Shown piece by piece: positions 33,844-45,900 of a stretch of 64,000 bases of DNA (the stretch's first letter is position 1; each line of letters begins with the position of its first letter). The notes under the pieces are model-generated. The model was not told the origin of the DNA. It worked only from the letters and a program-made list of their open reading frames with translations, and searched no databases. Position numbers and translations under genes: made by a program. This stretch comes from Armillaria gallica (Eukaryota; Basidiomycota; Agaricomycetes; Agaricales; Physalacriaceae): the NCBI GenBank assembly GCA_037576215.1, contig JBANDB010000004.1, positions 5,952,001 to 6,016,000 of the forward strand, given 5' to 3'.

Positions 33844-34857
33844 GTGAATCCAGATTCTCAGACGGTCAAGTTACTACGTCAGTCAAGATGCAAGATGCAG
33901 GCACTCAGACGGCCATCAAGAAGGGAGAGGAAATTTTTTTTTACGAGGATCGGACCCCTACCGCTTAGTTTAATGCATTTTCTTACCCTCTGAATTACTA
34001 GACCGCCAGTTCTCAACAGCTGGTGAGTTAGTCCTGCGGAGTGGAAATCAGCTGCGCTCATGCGAAGCACTAGCTCCGTCGACTCGGAAATGATGGAACA
34101 ATCAGCCTTAGGGCAGGCCGAGTTTCGCTCATCCCAAGCAAAAGTATTGTTTGAACAGACGCGGAATATTTCGCCTCTGATACAACTCATGCCAAAATTC
34201 GAGATACCTACTGCGTACGTTTGTCGGTTTTCTTCATGATTACACCGATTACAAACTGGCCTTTCGTCTTTCGTACTAGCTCTTTCTGGAGCGACGTACT
34301 CTTCGACGACGCAATGTCGGACATCAATAGGCATCGTACGTATCATTGGAGCTGCTTTGAGGGAATACTGCTTTAATGTATATTATTCAGGCGAAACTAA
34401 GGCGGTAGCTAAGCAAGGCTAAGCATTAGATAAGGCCTGCGACCACTGGCACCTGGAGCTCAGCGCCGCATCATCTCGAGTAGAGATGGGGGGGCTGACC
34501 TGGCTGAAGCTGCCGCGGTCTTAGCTCAAAGTCGTGCTGGTCTTGACGCGTTTAATAGGGGAAATTTTGCCAAAGTAACGGAGGACAAGGTAGATCTGCC
34601 GGCCTGCAATGGATGCCATTGGAAGAGCAGTATGCCGTCATGTTCAAGTTGATCATCTGAACCACAGACAACCCGTTCGCTGCCGTACTATTGCGATCAT
34701 GATGCAGAAGTCGGTCCGCCTTCTAAACTCCAGGACTATACATTGTGATATTTTGTATTAAGCACGTCAATGCTCGAAGGAAATGGCAAAGAAAGACTTT
34801 GCCCGACGGGCTTTGGGAATGATATGGTTGCAAGATGACGGCAACGTGTATTATTCC
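33844..34857. other. Gene-poor stretch
   Basis: Contains one 155-codon minus-strand frame (34346-33879) whose product (RPVCNRCNHEENRQTY...) matches nothing known to me; two CxxC-like Cys are probably coincidental. The remainder shows nothing. Confidence 0.35.
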
Positions 34858-35362
34858 TCATATTTGGAGAATAAGAACAAGCAGCCCTATCTCCACCGCA
34901 GCAACAACACCGGATACCGCGAGTACTATCCATCCAGCCGTAATGAAGGGGCGTCCAAAAACACGAGTATTCTCCTGCCCAACGGTCTGTATGGGAATTT
35001 TCGACGGGGCATTGGAGTTCTCAGCATTGACACGGGTGTGCACGCTGTCGCCATCCACCTCCGCCTCCGATGATTCCGCTTGAGGTTCGGGTTCCTGAGG
35101 GTCTGCAAAGTCATGCTGTGAATGGCGAGACCGCAGAAATGCGATGATGAAAAGGAGGCATCCCAGGATGGCAAAAAGAAGTCCAACTTTTAATTATCAT
35201 GAAAAGGGTGATTGACTGAGGGGAGGGAGACATACCTTTGTAGAATCGATGGTCGAATAGACGGAGAATAGTTAGGGCATACCCAAGGTTACCCATCGCA
35301 GATCGGCTATACGCCCCATGAAAGGTCCTTTGGCGCGCTCTGAGCTCAACGAGTTCACTCAT
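34858..35362 (-). CDS. DUF202 domain integral membrane protein
   Basis: Small polytopic membrane protein of the DUF202 family (fungal, vacuole- or plasma-membrane-type). The ATG at 35362 starts MSELVELRARQRTFHGAYSR, then SAMGNLGYALTILRLFDHRF, the typical RTFHxxYxRxAxGNLxxAL start of the domain. A GTATGT...AAAAG intron (about 35183-35236) joins VGLLFAILGCLLFIIAF. A hydrophilic loop with PQEPEPQAESSEAE follows, then VFGRPFITAGWIVLAVSG and VEIGLLVLILQI at the C-terminus. This gives at least three membrane segments. An acceptor (TTGCAG) just upstream suggests a further 5' exon that I could not identify; family members often have a longer, low-complexity N-terminus. The protein's function is not known. 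Confidence 0.75.
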
Positions 35363-36011
35363 ATCGGTCGTGTGAAAGGATCCGGCTCTATGACCCCTGC
35401 AAAATTCCAGTTTGTCACGGAACACTATTAATATGTCATAATATCGTACCTATATCGGCGAGCGTTGCTCATTGTTGAAGTGAAAAAACCAAAGAAAAAG
35501 ATATGGCTGGACAGATTCCTGGAAGGAGGTGAGAGAGACAGTTCGGACCTTGATGGTGTTGAGGTGCCGAACACATTTCAAATTCTGAAAACAGCAATCA
35601 CCTCCGATTCGATCACATGATTTTCGTTTTTCTTCTTTCCGAACACCAAGTCGATTCGAAGGCGTCAAGACTTGGATCTGGCTCGTTACGGCGCTAAGGA
35701 ACGTTTCTTCTGTGACGGGGCCTTGCTAGGACGATAGGAAGGCAAAAACGGACCTTGAGCTTCAATATGCAGTGGTCTGTATTTGGCAGAAGTCAATACC
35801 TCAAATTTCCTGTACGAAGGCACGTAAACTCTTGTCTCCATAAAGAAAACAACTAACTTTTTAATGTTATTATAGAATAAACGGAATAACGTGTAACAGC
35901 GCTCGTACGCGGCTGTCATCGGTAGGTTACCATCTGTCTCGACCGTTTCAACTGAACAGGATTTGACAGTCGAACAGTGTAAGCGGCCCCAAATGCTCGC
36001 TCCGAGTTTTC
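35363..36011. other. Divergent intergenic region, DUF202 gene / OXA1
   Basis: About 650 bp. Short minus-strand frames (35668-35450, 35919-35686) could contain a missing 5' exon of the DUF202 gene but show no recognisable sequence. It presumably holds the OXA1 promoter. Confidence 0.35.
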
Positions 36012-37192
36012 ATGGCATCGCGTAGCTTCTCTAATACACCGCTGCGGGCATCTTCAGAATCCAAAATAGCAGACACTCCTGCTAGCTCAGCCACAGCGGT
36101 ATTACCCGACGCACCACCCTCCCCTACGCTGCCTCCCGTCATCGTAGAACCGTCATCTATACCAACTGATGCTGTCTCTGAGACCGCCAATATTATCCCG
36201 CCACTCCAGTTCGGTGATCTTACCTCACTCGGCCTTATCTCCTGGTCACCTCCCTCATTCTTTCGCTTGATGTTCGAGGGAATCAACGTCACCACCGGCT
36301 TGCCCTGGTTCTGGACCATTATCATAGGGTCCATCATTGCCCGAGGCATTGTCGTGCCCTTCGCCCTCAGTGCCCTCCGCCAGAACCAGCGTTTGGGGGT
36401 CATCTCACCCAAATTGAAAAATCTGCAAGAGCAGATGACTTTGGCAAAGGAGAAGAAGGACACTGTGATGCAGCAGAAGTCCGCACTGCAGATTGGCTCA
36501 CTGATGTCGACGGCTCAGGTTAAGCCGATGATGCTCATCCTGGGCCAGGCGGTCACGTTCGCGGTATCGGTTTCTGCTTTCGTGGGCGTGCAGAAGATGG
36601 TGGCTCTCCCTGTCCCTCAGCTCACCCAGAGCGGGTTTTTCCTCCTTGCCGACCTGACAACGCCGATGCCCATACCAATGAACCTCTTGATCGGGTCTTT
36701 GATATTTCTTCAAGTTCGGGTAGGTCTCTGCGCTTGACAGCCAAAACTTTCAATCATGATTATGTCCGCAGAACCAAATGTCGGAATCAACGCTTTCAAC
36801 GCCAGAATATATGGCCAGGATGAACGTCCTAAGTACATTTTTCCCGGTAATGTCCACCTTGGCCATCTGGGGAACGGGAACGTCTTCTGTGAGTGTTCTG
36901 TATAAAAACTCTTACTTGTGCGGGCTCTTACTAGATTCCTATACAGGCGGTTGGTCTATATCTGCTGGTAACGACAGCGATGCTGTCGCTACAGTCCCTT
37001 ATACTTCGTCACCCTGCTGTAAGACAGCGGTTGGGCATACAGGCCTTCAGAAATGTGACCTTCCCCTCCCCTGCTCGCTTGCGATCCGACTTCCGTTCCG
37101 TCGCTAACGAGTTGAAAGAGTGGTACCTCAGCAAAACTAGACCGCAGCCGTCAAAGCGCTCTCTGCGATCGAACGTAAAGCACAGGCGGTAG
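36012..37192 (+). CDS. OXA1: Mitochondrial inner-membrane insertase OXA1 (YidC/Oxa1 family)
   Basis: Inserts mitochondrially encoded and some imported proteins into the inner membrane. The N-terminus MASRSFSNTPLRASSESK is Ser/Arg-rich and acid-free, as for a matrix presequence; a short upstream exon cannot be excluded. The core reads LPWFWTIIIGSIIARGIVVP, FALSALRQNQRLGVISPKLK, LQEQMTLAKEKKD, MMLILGQAVTFAVSVSAFVG and GFFLLADLTTPMPIPMN, the classic Oxa1 membrane domain. Introns at about 36720-36771 (GTAGGT) and 36890-36948 (GTGAGT) join YMARMNVLSTFFPVMSTLAI, AVGLYLLVTTAMLSLQSLIL and a basic C-terminal tail ending SKRSLRSNVKHRR, expected to bind mitochondrial ribosomes. Length is about 355 residues. 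Confidence 0.9.
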
Positions 37193-38514
37193 CACAGACC
37201 TTCTTAATGTGAAATTTATTGTTTCCTTCTGAAAGGCCACAGTAGTGAACATCAGTACCACCGGTTCATCTCGGCCTCCACATCGAAGTATAGAAGAGTT
37301 GTTCGGGCATCCCGGGTTTCAATTGATTCTATCCATCCAGCATCTGGCTATTATTAGGCTTTCCAACAGTCCTAAGTAGTCGCACCAAGTCATGCCCCCA
37401 CCACGATACAAACCGCCTGTTTTACGGTGCCTAGCTTCGGTTATGCTTGAGGTGACAAGTTCCTGTAGCACAATCGGCGGCGTTTGTACATTTCCGCAGC
37501 ATTGAGAAGCTTGGCTATACAGGAGTGTCCTGTCAATATGTATACATTTAACCATGAAGAGTCCCGCGTTTAGCTCCATATTACTACCGGGTGCACCAAG
37601 ACGTCGGTGTTCAGGCATGCCTCCGTCCATTTCATGTTCTTGGGTGAGGGTTTCCGTCGGAAACACAGTATACATGTGAAGGAAGGAAGTATGGTGATTC
37701 TATTAGTCGTCGTAGCTCCTGGATGGAAACGTAACGGAGAGCTGTCTACGGAGTGTACTGAACTCAATGAGTAATAGTAAATACTAGGGAGATAACAAAC
37801 TGCGACGAGAACCTGCCTCATGTGTGAACTTCAGGATTCGAAGAAAGAAGACTGATCCTCGTCAATTATTTTTCTGTTCGATAATCCCCTCCAAAATGTC
37901 ATAGTTCCCGGGGCGGTTCCAAATATGAAGGGGCTCCCGCCAATGTTCTCCAGCAAAAGCACTATAAAAAATCATCGGCAGCGAGAAAGTCCTCATTCGG
38001 TGGAAAGGCGGGGGCCGCCAGTCAGACCATATGACAGTGACTGACTTCCGCGGCCCCTGGGATGATGTACCGGGGGCACTCGATGTCGCTAATATGCTCT
38101 AGCAAGGCGGTGAGCCGCAATTATACTTGTGTGGCTAAAATCGTTATAGAGTGTTTTGATAGTCATAAAACGACCCAAAGAGGATTCCGGCAAAATGCAA
38201 AGCTCTTCCCCGGCTGGGGGGGGGTACGAATACGACGTTTACGGAGCAGAGCATACTTTGAGGCAGTACCAGAAGGTGATAACGTGGTGGCTTTCTAGAT
38301 ATGAAACGGGGTGCTGCAGAGAAGACACAAGGTTTAGAAATGAATTTTGTGCTTTCACACTAGATGATAACAAAGAAGGACGCAAGCGGACACTTCTAGC
38401 CGTCTACTTCATTCTGCACATCCCCCACAGATTCGCAATCGAACATTCACCGTGCATGCCACCCAACTCGTCAAGTGCAACACCGACAATCTCGCCAGGA
38501 TATCCCCCCGCGTC
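37193..38514. other. Gene-poor stretch
   Basis: About 1.3 kb. Minus-strand frames of 118 and 83 codons (37675-37319, 37821-37570) and a plus-strand frame of 132 codons (38156-38554) overlap without any family resemblance. No supported gene. Confidence 0.4.
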
Positions 38515-39125
38515 TCACCTGCGAATGCTCGCTTCTGAGAGTCCTCCCGCTTGACATAACTCCTCTAAGTCTTCGCATTCTTCTCCCGCAACACTAGAGG
38601 CGTCCGCGACTTTGAACCTAGGATACCATGGGACGCTGGTCAACGCGGCCTCCAGAGGTGGCCAGGCATCTTGAATAGCCTGGAGGAAGGCTGGGAAAAT
38701 TTCCCCCGGGTCGAGGTAAATGCACAGGTGGATCAAGGCTGCAGCCGATACGTTAGGAATAAAAATGGCTAAGACCCCATTTATATTGCGAGGCCCGAAG
38801 AAATTCTTTCCAGAAACGGTCATAATTACGCAAGGGACTCCCCTGGAGACGTCGAGCAGCTCTTGATTGTGCCAGTTGAACACTAAATGAATCGTAAATA
38901 CAGGTGGATGATACTTACGCCAAAGAACTTACTTTCGGGCCCAGTTATCAGTTGAAAGGAGGATCTGAAAGGTGCTACGAGGCGAGATTTGTTAGCTTCC
39001 GAGTCTCGTACATGCTCCCGCTCGAAGTGCTGGAGGGACAGCTTCCTCGGCCTCTGCAGAGCAAACCAGAGCCGTGGACCCAGGGCCCAGGAAATGGAGA
39101 CTGGTAAGCTCGCGACGTCTAACAA
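38515..39125 (-). pseudogene. 5'-truncated F-box/LRR paralogue
   Basis: The piece LGPRLWFALQRPRKLSLQHF aligns with RFGLRSLRKLSIQYFELEH of the intact gene at 40137-41479. A GTAAGT...TTTAG intron (about 38884-38920) at the same position joins NWHNQELLDVSRGVPCVIM, TVSGKNFFGPRNINGV and ALIHLCIYLDPGE, which match DALLDISAIPRITMHASGN, EIFGPRNL and ALTRLTIHIDPES of the paralogue. The first about 200 residues, including the F-box-like motif, are missing, and the helix after KLSLQHFEREH is degraded. I read this as a relic of a tandem duplication; a short transcript is still possible. Confidence 0.65.
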
Positions 39126-40136
39126 CTCGAAGGAGATTTATTGTCGTTATCACTAGGAACAGTCCCGGTCAAATCCCGGTGCAGTAGATACTGTATTCCG
39201 ATGCAGCCTCTGCAGTTCCGAGGTTATCCTCTCTAAGTCCTTTTCGCCAATGTACCAAGATCATCATGAGGATTGAGTTGACTGCCAAGAGATCATCACA
39301 TCAATCAATATCACCATGTGTATGAGTGGCCACGCTTTCTTCGTGATGTCGGTGCATGTAATGTATGGCTAATAGTTATTGCTAGTGGACGAGATAAGAA
39401 TTGATGGGATGCACAGAGAGACCTAGAGAAATGCTATTGTGTGTGAGCTACATGTTGAAGACAGAAATCGATTTGAATTAATCGCTGAGGCCCTGGTTAA
39501 GCTCCGGTACCAGGAGTCAAAGACAGAGATATCCAGAGGAGTATTACTACTGTTCGATTTCGACTGTAGCTTCATGGGGTGTTACGCGTTATGCTTTATG
39601 GGAAATTACCATATATAGAGTCTCCGGCGCCAGCCGGCCGCCGAAAGTTCCCAAATTGGGCCGATACTACCTCTCAGAAGGGCCTGTTATGCGTTACGAA
39701 TTACCGGGAGCTTCACTTCACAAGGTCTCGTTACGCGTTACAGTATAATGAAGGCAAGGTGGTAAGTACAGCCACATCGAAGGTATTCTCGGACCGAAGA
39801 AGCGAAGAACCTAGTAGCGTGTCACCGGGGGCCAACGTACGAGATAAGAAGTAAGCTACTGATCAGGTTGATATACTGTCGTTATGAATATATTTGCATA
39901 GATCTCAGCGGCGTATTTACACCGAGATCGCCTGGCAGTGGTGAGATGATGAAATAGAGATGAAAAATACATAAATTGAAACGAATTGGTACAAAAAAGA
40001 TGTAAAAATTCCCAACATAATATATCACATACCCATGCTACGTCGCATTGAGCTTTATGCTACCAGCTGGAGAAATGTAAACACTCTGAGCAACGGATGC
40101 ATGAAGACGATCTACCTACCGCTCACGTCCTCTCCC
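39126..40136. other. Gene-free stretch
   Basis: About 1 kb between the two F-box/LRR copies. Remnants of the missing 5' half of the upstream copy are not clearly visible. Only one frame of about 90 codons (39579-39854) without resemblance. Confidence 0.4.
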
Positions 40137-41479
40137 TTACTCCACGATAACTTGCTTGCTACACATCACCTTCCCTCTCGCACTCAGCATCGGTAACCTC
40201 ATTAGAATATCCAGCCGTGTCACCTCTCCAAACGCTTGCATCTCTTCAGGCTTGATGTTACTCTTCCTCTGTTTTGTTTCACTTCCCCCCAAAATCAGGG
40301 AGATATCGAGGACACGGAACCTAGCGAATCGCGGACCTGTCAGCAGGGCATCCAACGGCGCCCAGATACGGATGTTGTCGAAAAATTTGCGGACTTCGCT
40401 CTCCGGGTCGATGTGAATGGTTAAGCGAGTTAGGGCTGAAGCCGACTCGGTGGAAGTAAGGCAGGCAACGAACCACGTCAGGTTGCGCGGCCCGAAAATT
40501 TCGTTCCCAGAAGCGTGCATGGTTATACGGGGAATTGCGGAGATGTCTAGAAGCGCGTCGGCACTCCAGCTATCGTAGACTATCAGGTCGATAATCAATA
40601 AGGTCCAGCGTGATAATGAGGTAATTAATTCTTACTTCCAACCCAAATGTCACTTAGGACAAGTTCCCGAAGGATGTTTCTAGCAGCGACAAGAAGCTCA
40701 CGAGTCGCAGGTGCATGCTCGAGTTCGAAATACTGGATAGAGAGCTTCCGCAGACTCCGGAGGCCAAAGCGGGACACACGATCGACAAAAAAGTTGAAGA
40801 TTTGTGAATTTACGATGTCCAATACTTCCAAGGACGGGCCGAGGTCGACCGGTTCGACGACGCCGTTGTGATAGTTATCCTCCTCTTCCATCGAATAGAA
40901 CACGCGCTGCATAGCCCGAGATCTATTGACGCGACATCCAGAAAGGAATGTGAGAGCGGGTAAGTGGGAGAGGACCTCTCGAAATGTCTGTTGGCATATC
41001 ACCATGTTGTTAAGGATGAGAGATGTCACGGTGGAGGACTTCCATGGGCCGTTGAGTGAGTGAGTAATGCGGAGAGTTTCGAGGTGGGGAAGAAGGTCCA
41101 GGGGGAGCTCTCTAGCGGCCTTGCGATGGTTAATCCGCAGTGTTGCTTCATGAATCTCCTGAGGATTCACCCTGAATTCGGAGGTGGTTCCTTCAGGTTG
41201 CTCGAACCGGTTGTCGCGGCATCCACATTGTCCTTCTTTGCCTAGAGGAAGGGTGATGTGGAGGTACTGAACGGAGGTGGAGATGGACGAGGATTCCTGG
41301 AAAGCCGTCGATAAGCCGTCGAATTGGGGTATTGTGAATGCGTGGACATGGCGGAAGAGAAAGAAGCTAGCTCGTGGGTAAAAAGCTTTTGAGACGGTAC
41401 GCAGGACTGCTAGAGAAACTGGGTCATCGATAAATTTATCGACTATTAATTCCTTGAGTTCTTGGGATAGTGTATCCAT
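40137..41479 (-). CDS. F-box-like/LRR-type protein, intact copy
   Basis: Starts MDTLSQELKELIVDKFIDD followed by SLAVLRTVSKAFYPRASFFL, an F-box-like helix pair typical of agaricomycete proteins. Leucine-rich segments follow: LDLLPHLETLRITHSLNG, VTSLILNNMVI, LSHLPALTFLSGCRV, LGPSLEVLDIVNSQIF, FGLRSLRKLSIQYFELEH and ILRELVLSDIWVG. One intron (GTAAGA...GATAG, about 40577-40632) joins YDSWSADALLDISAIP, EIFGPRNLTWFV, ALTRLTIHIDPESE and FARFRVLDISLILGG. About 430 residues. It would act as a SCF ligase substrate adaptor, with the LRR-like part binding the target; this is family inference. Two decayed or shortened relatives lie at 2688 and 38515. Confidence 0.75.
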
Positions 41480-41846
41480 GGTTACTCGGAAAGCCCTATG
41501 AAAGAAATAGTTAGCTCAATTGATAAGGCATCTTCCTTCACTATACCGACTGATATGTGGGGGAAAGTACGAGAATTGCTACCACACGGTTGGTAAGAGA
41601 TAACCTCACGAAATCGTAGGAATAATAATACCAGATTGACGGCTTGCGATAAGAGTTTAAGGGGAAGCACTGTGATATTTCAAAAATGCATAGATAAAAG
41701 TCAATTCCTTGGAGAATTTTGGGGTTGAAGATAAGCTAAGACAAGGTGCGGAACTGCGGTGTCAGCAATTTCCAAAAGAAAAATAACCGCCCTCAAGTAA
41801 AAGGCTGCCCCTAAAACAAATAACGAGGTGACCCTTCCAAGTTCCG
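41480..41846. promoter_or_regulatory. Divergent intergenic region
   Basis: 367 bp between the F-box/LRR gene (minus) and the duplicated unknown gene (plus). It should contain both promoters; no element could be named. Confidence 0.45.
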
Positions 41847-42939
41847 ATGAGGTCCATACTAAAATTCTTCGCCGCTCGCCTTTCCCTGGATACCCGGGCC
41901 TTCGTTTATCGTCGAAATTACAACGCCATCCCTCAAGGGCATCTCTCCTCGCGCAGTGGTTTACGGGTACAGTCTCATTGTCTTTCGCTTCTAGCGCATA
42001 CAACCAACTTTTTCCAGCCTGGACACATTCGGAGACGCGACGACAACCGCGTAATCTCGACCTTGGACGTCCAATGCATCAAGGGTACCGATATCCACGA
42101 CCTTTCCTTCTACAAAAAGCCTCGCATCCAAACTGTCGTTAGAAATGAAAAACACTCGTTCCAAGTCGATTATGCCACGGATGTCCTGAATGAAAAGTCA
42201 AAATATCTCGTCTTTCCGCCCCGGACAAAGGGATTCTTATACTACCACCAAAAGCGTGACTCCTTGCCAGGGGAGGTGCGGTTCTGCCTTACGGATGTGA
42301 GCGACATTCATACGGGCACGGACCTTCTGCTGCCAAACGGCCTGCCGTGGTCGATTCCATTGTGGTACATCGTATCTGCTCCTAGGCACAAGAATCTGCT
42401 GCAGAAACTGATCGCGGACGGTCTAGTGAGCACTGAGCTGGTGGAGAGATGCGAGTGGATGTTTCCCGCGGCGTGGGCACGCAGGAGGAAGAGGGCGACG
42501 GTGTTGGTGAATTGGAACGACGCGTTCGCCGTGGCTCTCAACGCGAAGCAGACGAAGCTATGGATAGCCGGGGAGTCAGCGAAGAAAGAAGTCGTGTTAC
42601 TGACGGAGAGGATTTTGGGCGAGTATGCAGGGGAATCGACAGGTGCATGTCTCTATCTCCTCTGCTAATTACGTTTATCTAATGATTTGGTGAGTAGGCT
42701 GCGTACATGCCCGGATTGAACGTGATCCTGTCCACGAAATAGATGTGGTGAATGTGTTCAAGGTGCAAATGGTGGCGGGCCAGGTTCCTCTTTCTCTGAA
42801 CCGCCGTGTGAAGCCCGCGTTTGATTCACTGGCCCTGTGGTCGAAAACGTGAGTTCGGTTTTGTTTTCACGGTACGTCTGAGCTGGAACTGATCTGAGGT
42901 ATCAACAGGTACCCATACGGACAGTTGGGTGATTTGTGA
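41847..42939 (+). CDS. Conserved fungal protein of unknown function, copy A of inverted pair
   Basis: Unknown family. The N-terminus MRSILKFFAARLSLDTRAF is basic and amphipathic and could be a mitochondrial presequence (inference). It continues RRNYNAIPQGHLSSRSG, VISTLDVQCIKGTDIHDLSF, YLVFPPRTKGFLYYHQK, PGEVRFCLTDVSDIHTG, DLLLPNGLPWSIPLWYIVSA, LVSTELVERCEWMFPAAWAR, TVLVNWNDAFAVALN and ILGEYAGESTG. Two introns (42644-42697 and 42850-42908) lead to CVHARIERDPVHEIDVVNVF, SLNRRVKPAFDSLALW and the end YPYGQLGDL. About 325 residues. About four residues in five match copy B at 59669-60751, with the same intron positions. The block LLLPNGLPWSIPLWYI is the strongest candidate signature. Confidence 0.7.
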
Positions 42940-45900
42940 TAGTAGCGAGAGCTCTCTGTCAGCGTCTTGGAAATCGTGAGCCTTTTGCCAGTCTGATTCT
43001 ACCCAGCGTTGTCTAAGTTGACGGTCCAGGTGTCCTCATGAATGCGAACTCCGGCTTCTTCGGTGCCAGGACTATAAAAGTGTATCCATCGGTTGAACTA
43101 CGGTTGCCCATGAGATCAATGCGACCAAGCCCCACATAACGGCAGGACTGCTGAATAGACCAGGATAATATCCCGGTATCGATTAAATTCGTGATCTCTT
43201 CCGAAAACTCACCTACATGAGCTACCGCCTCATACACCGTCTCCGCGTCTACTATGAATGAACCAATCCCTATCTCCTGCATCGTATATACTGCATTCAT
43301 GTTCACTGCGCTGCCCCCGCGTCTCCACATGTACCTTCTCCCTGTCGCACCTGGAGGATCGCTTCCAGTGGTGAAGTTAGGCTAAAACGCGTTCGCGCCG
43401 CTTATCTTCTATCGCTGCGCTACTTAGCAAGCAAGATTGCTGGCGTCGCTTTCCTTACCTCTCATTAGCAAGGACCCGCTGGACACGGACACAGCCTACT
43501 ACATCCTTGGGTTCTCAAAATCACTGCCATTAACTTGGCAGTCTCGCGTCATACAAGTCTTTTTCCGGTTCTCATTCATCCCAATTTCCAGGTGTACATT
43601 TTCTACTGGCCACTATTCAAACAACGGATGATGACGCGCTGCGAATGGCAGGCTGTGGAGACCACTTCAGGACCTCTTTTCGGTTCCTGAAGATGTGGGC
43701 GCAACCGCAAGTTTGCTTGTCCCATGCCCTCACAAGGCATGTTGCGGGTCACCAATCCAGATCATCATCATCATCATCATCAGCTTGTCCCATGCCCTTC
43801 CTTTGCGGTTTTTGGGCTGTAACTCCATGCCTGAATTAAACTTCCAGAACCTCCTTGGTCCCTTGTTCCCAGTGAGACCTTGTGGTGCTGTCTTGGTGGT
43901 TAACGGCGCCATCGACATTTTAAGCGTACGACGGTGCGAGTCTTAGTGCCTTCTTGGTTCGATGGTCCAGCTCCGCAGAATAATGAAAATATCAGCATGG
44001 ACCAGCTTCGTATTGCAATGCCAGGTCCCCGTCGACTGTCAACAGTCGAAACTCCGAGCCTCTCCCTGCCTTTGAGGTTTTTCAGGTCCCACTAAAATTT
44101 CGGAACGGTCCGGATATAAATTCGTTTTTTCTAATACTACTTCCGCCGGCACTTCTCTCGGCCCGCCTCTCATTGCGAGTGCAAGCGAGAGTATGCATGT
44201 CGAATACCGCATGCGGGGAAGAATTGGTATTACGACCATTTAGGAACCTATGAACCCAGAACCCAAGTGTCCGAAAATTCGACATCTTGCCTGAAGGATT
44301 TTATGTGTTAGTTACATGCTTCGTGCAACATCTTGACGTCGGTGCGACCAATAGCGCGATATTGGCCCAACTGCGGTGTTGCATTATCTGGGGTCCTTTC
44401 GTATTGACATGTACGACTCAGAAAGTATCATTCCCGGCGGCCTCAGGAGGATTAGCATTGATCGAGCGTGCTAATCCCGCAAAGGACGTATGTACCTTCA
44501 TGAATTACGCGTGGAGCATATCCCTGACATTGCCATGGAATTTTAGGAACGAGGCACTTACCGTCATACATAGACACCAACTGTCTGGCTCACTCCCCAT
44601 CCTTTCTTCTGCGCCTCTGCAACCGTGTATTACTGAGTCATACCTCGGGGAGGCTTTGTGTTCCGAGCACCTTGTTGGTAAGCTCAGGTATACGTCCTCT
44701 GTCTGATTCATCTGACAGTTCCTTGAATTCTAGAATTGAATCTCTCAATCTTTGGGGAACTAGTCGACGCTACTGGGAGTCGCGACGGAGTATTATGCGC
44801 TAGCTATAATGTTCATATGCAACTCTTGAACGGTTGATATACCCACTCGACATAATCCCGGCCCGCGGCTACCGAATCGGTTTCAAAATACTTTCGAGTA
44901 TGACCGTCCATGTCATGCCATCCCCGTATTGCAGAACTTTTGAGCATAACGCCGGGTCCAAAACCCCGCACATCTAGGAAGCAAGCAGAAGCGGTTGCAG
45001 TTGGAAACCACTTTCCGGCGGGCGGACGTCCAGATTCGAGTCGGCGGCTTGGAAGAATGACGAAGTCCATCCCCATTGAAATTGCCGGCCCTTGATCGGT
45101 CTGCACTCAGGACTGGGCGACTGCCAATCACGAGGGTACCACTCTTGATGGAACTTTTTACGGCCCGCGTATAGCGGGAGGGAGGACTTTGGCACCACTT
45201 CTTTCCGAATCGCCGACAATCTGCGGATTAACATTCTGTAGACCATCAGAATAGACTTATCTGGCCGCGCCAATCCCGCAAGTAACCCTCCAAAGTTTAA
45301 GTTTAGCATCTCTGACGCCTTTAAATGCTATCATAGGAACGAGAGGGATGTTTGAATTTCCGGTAAATCCATCCTTGTACAGCGAAGAGGCGCCCTCAAT
45401 CGCGGGGGATGACTTTTCGCCCCGCATCAGACTCTGGTAAGTAGTGCATTTCCTACTCGTAACCCATCTGTGACGCTATATCTAGACTAATATCTGAATC
45501 CAAGAACAATCTGTATCAATGACGAGAGAATGAATATCTCGTTTTGACTCGACCTTGAATTTTACATGTGAGCTTGACTGGACCTTTTACTCATATCGCG
45601 AATCTGACGTTGTATCGGGAAGTAACAGTCAAATTACATCTTGTGCAATGTGGTGAGGATGTATCCAGCGGTACCGAGGCCCGTCACCCTGAACAGGAAT
45701 GGACGCCAACCCACTTCATTCCAGGTCAATAATGAAGACAACGCCACGCCGCCTGCTAATCATCTCTACTCCCGCGACATCACGGGACCTTACACGTTTC
45801 ATACCCACTTCCGAGTCTTGTTGGCTCAGTCGGAGAATCATCGCGATCAAACGATGAACACAAAGTTTAAGGAGAGATAGCTATCTCTATCTGTTCTGTA

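Noticed and set aside
33879..34346. 155-codon minus-strand ORF with two CxxC-like Cys
   Set aside because: No recognisable domain, no splice context, and isolated in a gene-poor region.
38156..38554. 132-codon plus-strand ORF
   Set aside because: Overlaps the 3' end of the F-box/LRR relic on the other strand and resembles nothing.
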